The notes beneath the pieces are model-generated. The model was not told the DNA's origin. It saw nothing but the letters and a program-made list of their open reading frames with translations, and did not search any database. A program made the position numbers and the translations under genes. DNA of 64,000 bases from Stomorhina lunata (Eukaryota; Arthropoda; Insecta; Diptera; Rhiniidae), in the NCBI GenBank assembly GCA_933228675.1, contig OW121743.1, positions 95,171,998-95,235,997 of the forward strand. Direction: 5' to 3'. Positions 22,683 through 31,610 of the stretch are shown piece by piece; the stretch's first letter is position 1, and every line of letters begins with the position of its first letter.

Positions 22683-23760
22683 ATATCAGTAACTCAACAT
22701 CTTGTTTCTATATAAATGTAATTATATGTACAACAAAATATTTTAATGAAACTTTATCAATAATTCCACAAAAATATTAAACATTTCTATATTTTCCTAC
22801 TAATTAAATTCAATTAATTAATTAAGTCGTTATTATTACTTAAAAGTTAACTTACACCTTTATATTTTATCAACATTTATCAACATAATCATCAGTTTTA
22901 ACTTCAACAGAACAAAACCAAAAACTGCAATAATTACATACCACAGCATTATCTCCCTTAATTTATTAGGAATCTTTAACTAAGATACTCTCTTAAATTC
23001 TAATTGAACTCCCCTCTTAACTCCATCACATTAAGGGAGCGAATGTAATTTAATGCGTCATTAATTTTAGTTTTAATCGGGTTTTAGTTGCGTGAGTGTC
23101 TTTTGGTGATCAAATTTTAGTTTTTTGTTAATAATTAATAATAAAAATTGCTAAAATAAAAAAAAGCTTATAAATTAATAATAAAAGTGTTTTTTAGTGT
23201 AATTAAATGAAATTTATTAAATAAGTGAAAGTTTTCCGTGATTTAAACGACTTTAAAGTAAGACTCAAAAATTCTTTGTGGTAATTTTTCAATGACATGC
23301 AATTTTGTTGTTGTTTTTTTAATGGCGTCATTTCTATTAAGTGTTGTTAGTGTTTTATTAAGTGCGTGAAGTTGTTGCTTTTAGAAATATTTCTTGTTGC
23401 TGTTATTAAAAAATATAATGCAAAGGCAATGATGTTGCAGTTTTATACAAAAGCAAAGGTAAGTTGTTTTTGTTTTCACTTATTTTGTTTTGGTTGGGTT
23501 GGTAGGGGTGTAATGTTAATTTTAACATTATGTTGTCGATTTATCAGTTCTTTAAAATTAAAGCTGTTGATTTAACAGGATTAAATGAATGTGAAGCAAT
23601 TTTATAATAATTTTTCGATTCCCGTTTTTTTTATTGGTTATTGCTCTTAATAAAATAGTTAAGGGCAGATTAAAAAAGTTAATGGTTAATTTTTTAAAAA
23701 ATTCTGCTAAATTCTTTACAGCTTTAAAAAAGAAAAATTTTAGCAGAATTATTTGCAATT
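22683..23760 (+). repeat. 1-kb direct duplication, copy 1, with possible first exon
   Basis: This segment is closely matched by 27495-28670 in the same orientation. The best-conserved part, roughly 22,960-23,560, includes GAGTGTCTTTTGGTGATCAA and AAGTTTTCCGTGATTTAAAC. At 23432 an ATG opens a 9-codon frame (MLQFYTKAK) that runs directly into AAG|GTAAGT at 23459, a strong splice-donor match. The other copy keeps the same frame with two residue changes. It may be a duplicated promoter and first exon, or a long repeat of unknown type. Confidence 0.6.
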
Positions 23761-24312
23761 ATGTACTTATAAAGTAGTCGCAAAAGCCAATACAAAGGTT
23801 TTCAAAATTAAGACCTTGGTGGTCATCCAGTTCAAAATTTTGGACCTAGTGTCAGAATATTCCGTTCTGGACAATTTGAAATTAAAAAAAAAAATAAGAA
23901 AATGTTATGTCATCCTACTATTTAAGTTTTGGTAGAATTGGGCAGGAAAACTACTTGTAATATTGTTCAAATTAACATAATGAATTGTGAATTATTAAAA
24001 ATGAATTATAAAAATTATTAGTTAGCTTTAAGTATTAAAATGAAGTAAAAATCGCTAAAACTAAATTTAATGGTTAACACTTATGTTAACATTCGTTAAG
24101 TTTTAATGTTAAGTTTTTAGATATATAAGTACCGTTATAACGTTGTTTAAAAAAGCCTTCGAGGCATAAAAATATAAATTAAAACTTTCTATTCCATTTC
24201 AACAACTAAAGGGTAAGCATCTCTTGCTGCACTTAAATAAATACTTTTTCCTTAACACTAATCTCTTTGTGTTTTTTATTTCTTTTTTTCCTTATTTTCA
24301 AGCATCTCCTGC
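23761..24312. other. AT-rich DNA, no gene recognised
   Basis: A 60-codon frame at 23753-23935 is not recognisable. The phrase AAGCATCTC followed by TGCACTTA occurs at about 24,217 and again at about 24,302. Confidence 0.4.
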
Positions 24313-24383
24313 ACTTAGAATTTCTCATCTCTGAGAAATTCTAAGTTTTTAAATATTTATTAAAAATTAATAAATATTTAAAA
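24313..24383 (+). other. Two abutting perfect hairpins
   Basis: 24313-24346 forms a 15-bp perfect stem (ACTTAGAATTTCTCA) with a TCTC loop. It is followed without a gap by 24347-24383, a 16-bp perfect stem (TTTTAAATATTTATTA) with a 5-nt loop. The function is unknown; candidates are an RNA 3'-end-like structure, a MITE relic, or chance in AT-rich DNA for the second stem. Confidence 0.6.
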
Positions 24384-24649
24384 TTACATAGATTAACCCT
24401 AAACTATTCAAATATCATTACCACCTTTAAAACTTGTCAAAAAAAATTGTACTAATTTTACAAAATTGCTTAAAGGATTCGTAAAAAATCACAAAAATCA
24501 CTTTTTATAGTTGATTAAACGTTGTTCGTCTTGAGTGTAAGTGATCAGCCTAAGGGACGAAATTCTAAAAATTTTATTTTGCAAATTTCAAAAAAGTGTA
24601 TTTATTTCCCGATTTGCGAAGCTTAATCGATTTTTGACGTGGATAACAA

Positions 24650-24966
24650 ACACACAAAAATTATGTATACAAAAAATAAACTTAAAATTCCCATTATCTT
24701 CAGATTTATGAGAGTTTTAGTGATTTTTGTCTCATTTAGTGCGTTTTTAAAGAAAAGTTTGTATGGGAGCTATGGTCAAATGTGGACCGATTTTAACGAA
24801 ATTTGGTACAGTAATTAAGGTTTACATAAGCAGTATTTCACTTAAATTTCGTGAAAAAATATTTATATTAATATTTCATCAAGTTATCTTTAGAATTGCA
24901 ACCTGTAGTTTGATTACAAGGTTTACATGGGGGTCCAGCCAGCCAGCCGTCCAGCCAGACGGAGCT
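24650..24966 (-). mobile_element. DINE-1/Helentron-like element, copy E (partial)
   Basis: It keeps one AAATGTGGACCGATTTTAAC module, GTTTACATGGGGGTCCAGCC near 24,921 and the CAGCCAGCCGTCCAGCC core. The tail end with TAAGAAAGTGC is missing. Confidence 0.6.
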
Positions 24967-25443
24967 TATCATTTTTTACACATTTGTAAATCAAAAGTGT
25001 CCTTTTTGTTAAAAATATCTAATAAAAACAAAACTTGTATACTATTTTGACTTTAGTAGCTTTTTATTGCTTGTTGTTATATGAACGCTCATAAAAGTTA
25101 ATATCAATATAACCAGGGAATTTGGATCCTAATAAAACATAGTTTTCATTTTTCAAATCAGATGAAACATCGAAAAGTTTTTAAGCTTTTCATAAACCGA
25201 CTAGACCATGTACTACGTAAGTACCAAGTATTTAAAAAAGTATTTTGTTTGTAATTGAAAAATTTTAACTTTGGAAAAAGTTGAATAACTTTTGTAAATG
25301 TAAGCCGATATAAATAAGAAATATCTCGTTTTTTTGTGTATCGAACTAGCTTTAAAAGATTGTATAAAAAGAAGTAGGTTTTAATAGAAAAAAATGGAAA
25401 ACATTTCTTTTGAAATTTAAAGAAAAAAATTAAAAAGCTAAAC

Positions 25444-25887
25444 TTGATAAAAACTTACCTAGTTTCTTAGAATAGAAGCCCTATGCATACAGCTTGTGAA
25501 AGCTTAACCTCATGGCTTTCCAGAACTCATTAAAATTTTAAAATCGTACTAAAGTACTACAACCTACCCTAAAACAGTTTTTTGCGAATCTCTCGAAATT
25601 TTGCACGTGTTTCGATATTTTTAAAAATGGTTTTGTATGTTCTCACCTCCACAAGGTCGCTTTCCAAGTTTTTACAAAAGTTCCTCATTTGTCACACCAT
25701 GTTTTCTTTTTATCAAGATATATTTTTTAAACCTTTTTCCACCTTTTCGTCAATTGTAGACGTTTAGACCAAATTTGGTAGGACCCCATACAATTATTCG
25801 TGTGCATCATTAGAACTTTTAAAGTAAAAAGTGGGTTATAAAACAAGTCTTTGTTGTGTAACTTCCAAAATTAGTATGAACAAAATT
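25444..25887 (+). repeat. Tandem duplication, unit 1
   Basis: The unit recurs immediately downstream at 25888-26365. Shared words include CACCTCCACAAGGTCGCTTT and CAATTGTAGACGTTT. Unit 1 lacks a short internal stretch present in unit 2 (GCTAATGTGAGAGTTGG). Reading frames over it on both strands (about 60-70 codons) are not recognisable, and they differ between units. Confidence 0.8.
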
Positions 25888-26365
25888 TTGATAAAAACTT
25901 ACCTAATTTCTTAGAATATAAGCCCTCTGCATACATCTTGTAAGAGCTTGATCCCTTGACTTTTCAAAACTGATTAAAATTTTTAAACCGCTCTGCTAAT
26001 GTGAGAGTTGGAGGTACTAAAGTACAGCAACCTCCCCTAAAACTGTTTTTTTGTGAATCTCTCGAAATTTTGCACTTGTTTCGATACTTTTAAAAATGGT
26101 TTTTGTATGTCCTCACCTCCACAAGGTCGCTTTCCATGTTTTTACAAAAGTTGCTCGTTTTTCACACCATGTTTTCTTTGCATCAATATATAATATATTT
26201 TTTAAACCTTTTGCAACCCACCTTTTCGTCAATTGTAGACGTTTGGACAAAATTTGGTAGGGCCCCATACAATTATTCGTGTGCATCATTAGAACTTTTG
26301 AAGTAAAAAGTGGTTTATAAAACAAGTCTTTGTTGTGTAACTTCCAAAATAAGTATGAACAAAAT
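25888..26365 (+). repeat. Tandem duplication, unit 2
   Basis: Second unit of the head-to-tail duplication starting at 25444, somewhat longer because it keeps about 30 bp lost from unit 1. Confidence 0.8.
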
Positions 26366-26437
26366 CAGGCAGGTATGAAACTTTGTCTTTAATACTAAAA
26401 AATTATGTTAACATTCATTTATGTATATATGTATATT

Positions 26438-27460
26438 TATACCCTTCACCACCATAGGTGGAAAGGGTATTATAAGTTTGTGCTGATGTATGTAACGCAA
26501 AGAAATATTTGTTTTAGACCTACATTTTAGTATACCAATAGGCTTAGAATCACTTTCTGAGCCGATTTAGTGATGTCCGTCCGTCTGGCTGGCTGGCTAA
26601 ACGGCTGGCTGGACCCCCATGTAAACCTTGTAATCAAACTACAGGTCGCAATTCTGAAGATAATTTGATGAAATTTGCCACAGATAATTTTTTTGATAAT
26701 GGGACCATGGCTATTGAAATTGGTCAAAATCGGTCCATTATTTATGGTACCTCCAATAGGTCCCATTTCCCGGAATTGATATATTGGCCACAAATATCAT
26801 TTGACCATAGCTCCCATACAAACTCTTTTCTCAAAACGCACTAAATGAGACAAAATTCACTAAAACGTTCGTAAATCCGAAGATAATGAGAATTTTAAGT
26901 TTATTTTTTGCATTCATAATTTTTGTACAACTGTAATCAATTTGCAAAGATTTCGAGTTAATCGGTCCACATTTGACCCGAGCTCTCATATAAGTCCAAA
27001 TGACGGAAACAGCTTAAATGTATAAGTTTTGAAAATTTAGCAAATATTTGTCTTTATACAGGAACTTCTATGTGAACCGCCGTGGCATAGCAGGTTAGTC
27101 ATCCGCCTAGCATACCAGAGGTCCCAAGTTCGATCCCTGACCAGACCCTTGAAAAAAATAAATTTTCAAAAAAGCAGCGGTTCACCTCATAACTCAGCTA
27201 GCCACTGGTTATTGAGTATTAGGCTATGTAAAACTTCTCTAACTAATGCATTTGCCGTTCGGAGCCGGAGTTTAAACGTAGGTCCCTTTCAATGAGTCTA
27301 AAAATAGAATCGGATGCAGCTCATTGTCTGAGAGAAGTACCACTTGTTCCAATTGGAATGTTGTCGTGGAAATTATATATACAGGAAAAAGAATACATTT
27401 GACCTTGGTGAAGGGTATCGTATGGTCGGGCTTGGCCGACTATAGCAATTTCTTACTTGT
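26438..27460 (+). mobile_element. DINE-1/Helentron-like element, copy F, split by a SINE
   Basis: The most complete copy: it starts TATACCCTTCACCACC, with a palindromic CCACCATAGGTGG, then GATGTCCGTCCGTCTGGC and a run of GGCT units, two GACCATAGCTCCCATAC / CGGTCCACATTTGAC modules, and ends GACTATAGCAATTTCTTACT. A SINE is inserted at 27065-27377 near its 3' end. No coding capacity. Confidence 0.75.
27065..27377 (+). mobile_element. tRNA-derived SINE, full length, with TSD
   Basis: The head contains an A-box-like TGGCATAGCAGG and a B-box-like AGTTCGATCCC at tRNA-like spacing, so it carries an internal pol III promoter. A unique body of about 240 bp follows (for example GTTCGGAGCCGGAG, CTCATTGTCTGAGAGAAG). 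The insert is flanked by a 10-bp direct repeat TATACAGGAA (27055-27064 and 27378-27387). Other copies of the host DINE-like element (near 5,740 and, inverted, 41,725) show the empty site with a single TATACAG. There is no long A-tail. Family name not recognised. Confidence 0.8.
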
Positions 27461-27494
27461 TTTTTTTAATAAATTATAGAATACAATTAATTAA

Positions 27495-28670
27495 AAAAAT
27501 ATAAGTAACTTTACATCTTGTTTCTATATAAATATAATTATACAAAATCTTTTTCTACATTAACAAAAAAAATTTTATCAAAAATTTATCAAAAACCCCA
27601 CAAAATTATTTAAACATTTCTATATTTTCCAACTATTAAAATCCGCGAAAACAGTTAATTATTTAGGTAATTATAATAATTTAAACGTTAACTTACAACT
27701 TCATTATTCATCAATATTTATCAACATAATTATCAATTCTAACTTCTACTGAACAAAACCAAAAACTCCAATAATTACATACAACATCATTATCTCCCTT
27801 AAATTATTAGGAATCTTTAACAAAGATACTCTCTTAATTTTTAATTGAACTCCCCTCTTAACACCATCACATTAAGGGAGCGAATGCAATTTAATGCGTC
27901 ATTAATTTTAGTTCTAGTCGGGCTTTAGTTGCGTGAGTGTCTTTTGGTGATCAAATTTTAGTTTTTTATTAATTTTTAATTATAAAAAGTGCTATAATTA
28001 AAAAAAAGCTTATAAATTTATAATAAAAGTGTTTTTTAGTGTAATTAAATGAAATTTATTAAATAAGTGAAAGTTTTCCGTGATTTAAACGACTTTAAAG
28101 TAAGACTCAAAAATTCTTTGTGGTAATTTATCAATGACATGCAATTTTGTGGTTGTTTTTTTTTTAATGGCGTCATTTCTATTTAGTTTTGTGTCTTATT
28201 TTGTGTGTGCAGTTGTTGTTGCTTTAAGAAATATTTCTTGTTGTTGCTGTTATTAAAAAATATAATGCAAAGGCAAAGATGTTGCAGTTTTATGCAAAAG
28301 AAAAGGTAAGTTGTTTTTGTTTTTACTTATTTTGTTTTGGTTGGGTTGGTAGGGGTGTAATGTTAATTTTAACATTATGTTGTCGACTTAATAGTTCTTT
28401 GAAATTAAAGCTGTTGATTTAAATTTTTACATAATTTAATAATGTACAGCATTTTTACAATATTTATACCATTTCCGTTTTTTAATTGGTTATTTTTCTT
28501 AATAAAATAGCTAAGGGCAGATTTTTTAATTTTGAATTTATTTTAAATTGATATACAATTGAATTTAATTTTAATTGACTACATTAGAAAATATTATGGT
28601 TAATATTTTAAAAAAAACTTGCTAAATGCTTTTCAGCAAAATTGGCTTTTAAAAAGAATTTTTCGATTTG
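27495..28670 (+). repeat. 1-kb direct duplication, copy 2, with possible first exon
   Basis: Second copy of 22683-23760, about 4.8 kb away. The ATG at 28279 opens MLQFYAKEK and runs directly into AAG|GTAAGT at 28306, as in copy 1. The match continues past the donor through GGTTGGGTTGGTAGGGGTG, then decays. The internal distance and lack of TG..CA ends argue against a pair of LTRs, but this is not excluded. Confidence 0.6.
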
Positions 28671-28714
28671 ATTTACTCTATATGTATATTTGATTTAATA
28701 TACTATAAAATTAT

Positions 28715-29290
28715 GTCAAGCCCGTCTATATGATACCTTTTAAGGTCAAATATTGACCAACAATCAAACAAGTTTTCCTTTAGTCTTAGAAACATACATA
28801 CATATATATACTATGTGCAATTTTTTCAAAATTTTGAGATTTAAGGTAGGTGGTAGGATCAATTGTGGATCGATTGTTACTAATTTTCAATTATTGGTTT
28901 ATATTTACAAAATATTTATACCTATGTGCAAAGTTTTAATTATAAAATGCATTTATCTTTAAATTTGTAATCGTTTTTGTGTTTTATTGGTATTTAAACT
29001 ACATTTGAGAATGTGTCTTATATTGGAGGTATGGTCAAATATGGGCCGATTCCTACAAAATTAGGTACACTGATTAAGGTTATCATAGTAATATTTGTGC
29101 TGAATATTATTAAAATACAACTACATTTTCTGCTGTAGAGGGCCAAAAACTTTATTCCGGGAAGACGTCCATATGGGAGGTATCCGTAATAGTAATCCGA
29201 TTTTGCCCAAAAAGTGTTCATCCCTGTACCAAAATATGAGTCTGTACATTGATAACGAGCTTACATGGATATCCAGCTAGGCAGCCCCAA
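28715..29290 (-). mobile_element. Diverged DINE-like element, copy G
   Basis: It retains GTCAAGCCCGTCTATATGAT at the left and ATGGTCAAATATGGGCCGAT in the middle, and ends near ACATGGATATCCAGCTAGGC. It is more diverged than copies D, F and H. Confidence 0.5.
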
Positions 29291-30002
29291 GAAATGTTCT
29301 ACGTAACATTAAAGACATGCGGTAATTTTTTTTAATTGCATAAGGGGAACACGTGCCGCATCCGCCCACAAAGTAGTAGGGAGTAGTTTTTATTTGCCCA
29401 AATTTTAAATCCCCATGTCTGCCAACCCTATATAGATATGGGGTACATATGGGTATTTCCATGAAATGGTCCACCGTTAGTAAAAAAATCAAAAATCATT
29501 TTTGAATAAAAGTTTAATTGTTTTGCTAAAAACTTCTGAAAATTTATGTTAAATTACTAAAATATGAATGAATTGAATAAAAGTTTATTTTTTTTGTTAA
29601 AAATTTCTGAAAATATATGTTAAATTACTAAAATATGTATTTAGGTAAAAGTGTCACGTGCGTAATGTAATGTGCGTAATCAACATTTTTTTCTTAGCCA
29701 ACCCATGCATACTTGTTTTTGAGAACCTTTATAAAAACATTTTTTCCGAAATAAAAATCTCATGCAATATTTCTTACGGCTTTAAAAGGCACTTACGTTT
29801 TTTGTCACGTGCTTACGTCAACTTTGATCGCATGGAACTTGGGTACCCAGTGCTCAATTTTCCAATATACATATATATTTTTGGAAAGAACTCATCATAT
29901 ATAATGAATTCATTCCAATCCATTTCTATTTTCACAACATTCAAAGAAAATTAAACGTGTACACGTGTGTAACCATGGTAATATCTATGTATATTTTTTT
30001 TT
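29291..30002. other. AT-rich DNA with a two-unit tandem repeat
   Basis: 29501-29640 holds two units of about 75 bp ending GTTAAATTACTAAAATATG. The remainder, including a 71-codon minus frame at 29277-29492 and a 98-codon plus frame at 29658-29954, matches no family I recognise. Confidence 0.5.
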
Positions 30003-30270
30003 TAAGTTAGCATGTTTTTTCTTTGTTTCTTCCAAAATGTAAAATATCAGCCATATTGGGCAATAATTGAATGAGCTTTACGGTACAAAAGCATTCTTAC
30101 TTCTGACGTGGACTACTTAGACGCGCAATAATTTACTTTGTGTAAACACAGAATAACCATTAATCCAAAATTCAGGAAGCTTTGGTCCTCCATAACAATT
30201 CACTCATACATACTAATGCAATCAGACTTACAGTTATAGTTTTTTGTTTGAAACCACTGTGTGCAGTGTG
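30003..30270 (+). repeat. Dispersed repeat ending CCACTGTG, copy 1
   Basis: Shares TTTTTCTTTGTTTCTTC, CCATAAATCCAAAATT-like words, AATCAGACTTACAGTT and a final AAACCACTGTG with 63095-63352. The terminal CCACTGTG resembles the CACAGTGG ends of Transib or Chapaev elements, but the other end is not visible. Confidence 0.55.
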
Positions 30271-31155
30271 ACAGTCTTTCTTACTTTCTTACGCTTTGTT
30301 TTAAAGAACCTAATTGCTTATCGCTTACATATTCATTAAAAGTACCAACTGTAACCCCAAAGTAAATATAACTTTAGTTTTACTCCTCGACTTTATTTTT
30401 TTGCTTTTCTTTAAAGTTTTTGCTTCTTTAACCCGCAACAGAATTAATATAAATAAATGACTTCCAACTGTCCATTTTACAAACTGGCAAAAGGTGGATG
30501 AGAGGTTTTAATTTTATACTTTTGACCACATGAATGTCAGGTTAAACTGTTAACAACATGTGTGTAATGTAAACTCCATTTACACACTAAATGCGGTTAA
30601 TGAAAACTACCTTTCTCTGTTAACCAACTACATACTTACTTGGTGAAGGTTGTGCCTCTTTTACATACTTAATGATATAATTCAAAAAGTGCAAATTTTT
30701 TTTCTCAGTAACAATGAAAATAAATATTTTGCTTTATTTTACTGAGTTAGATGTCAGAAGAAAAGATGTTTGTGATCCACTTACTATAAAAACGAAAAAT
30801 TTTAAGTTATTCCACTATTTATGATATCGGTCATAATACAGTTAAATGACTTAAAACCCTTGTTTACCTTTTTACGGGCGACTGGTTGACTTTTGACCCA
30901 ACTGACAATGTAATAATTAATTTGAAACACTTTTTAATCTTTGCTAACAATAAATTAAAAATTGTTTTATAAAAATGTGCAAAAAAGGAAACAACAAATT
31001 TTAATCATTTAAAAACGAATATATTGAAATGATTTTATTCTTGATGATTGGTATTTTTTTGCAAATACATAAAGGGCATTCACAAGGTTTGCTATTGTCG
31101 TAATGTTTACAAAATAATTTATAAACGAAAAACACGATATGACAAGCTTATAAAT
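30271..31155. other. AT-rich flank of the BEL element
   Basis: No gene or repeat family is recognised. A frame at 31048-31347 runs into the 5' LTR and is an artefact. Confidence 0.5.
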
Positions 31156-31160
31156 AAAGT
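31156..31160. repeat. Target-site duplication, left (AAAGT)
   Basis: AAAGT directly before the 5' LTR equals AAAGT directly after the 3' LTR (41564-41568). Five-bp duplications are usual for BEL/Pao integrases. Confidence 0.9.
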
Positions 31161-31280
31161 TGTTAATGCCAAAAGTCACTTTTCCGACTCCTGCATTAAA
31201 ATAGTAGTGGGCATGTTTGCAACTATTCTTGCAACGTTATCAACGCTGCAAGTTGTCAAAATCATGCCATCTCTTTCCTT

Positions 31281-31307
31281 TATAATGCCTAATTCTGGCT
31301 GTCAGTT
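31281..31307 (+). promoter_or_regulatory. Candidate LTR promoter (TATA-like plus initiator)
   Basis: TATAATG at 31281 lies 23 bp before the A of TCAGTT at 31302-31307, which matches the arthropod initiator. The spacing is a little short for a TATA/initiator pair, so the initiator alone may be what matters. The same arrangement is in the 3' LTR. Confidence 0.4.
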
Positions 31308-31403
31308 TGGACCCAATGTCCACCATACTGCTTCCTGTTCGACTTAACTTTCTACTGTCTCTTATTATTTTAGCAGCCACTCGAAGAGGTAATAATTCCT
31401 ATC

Positions 31404-31515
31404 AATAAAACTCCTTGGATTCATAAAACTAATTCATTTGTTTTATTTCATTCTTTTTTCATATCAATTGTTCACTGGGATTGTTGAGCTTTTTATTCTG
31501 AGTTAACAAAATAAA
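31404..31515 (+). terminator. Polyadenylation signals in the LTR
   Basis: AATAAA occurs at 31404-31409 and 31510-31515. The equivalents in the 3' LTR (41357 and 41463) would end the genomic transcript. Which one is used cannot be told from sequence. Confidence 0.45.
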
Positions 31516-31610
31516 GCAATTATTTTGTTGACTCACTTTTTCGGCTCAGAGGTCTGACGATTTATAATTCTCCACACAGACTCCTAATTCTCAATTCCTT
31601 CACTCCATCA

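Larger units (their letters stand above)
31161..31610 (+). repeat. 5' LTR, 450 bp
   Basis: It starts TGTTAATGCC and ends CACTCCATCA (TG..CA). I found no difference from the 3' LTR when reading both in full. It contains TATAATG at 31281, an arthropod-type initiator TCAGTT at 31302-31307, and AATAAA at 31404 and 31510. Confidence 0.97.

Noticed and set aside
22683..28670. A second LTR retrotransposon with the 1-kb duplication as its LTRs
   Set aside because: No TG..CA termini, primer-binding site, target duplication or coding sequence between copies; the interval holds unrelated repeats.
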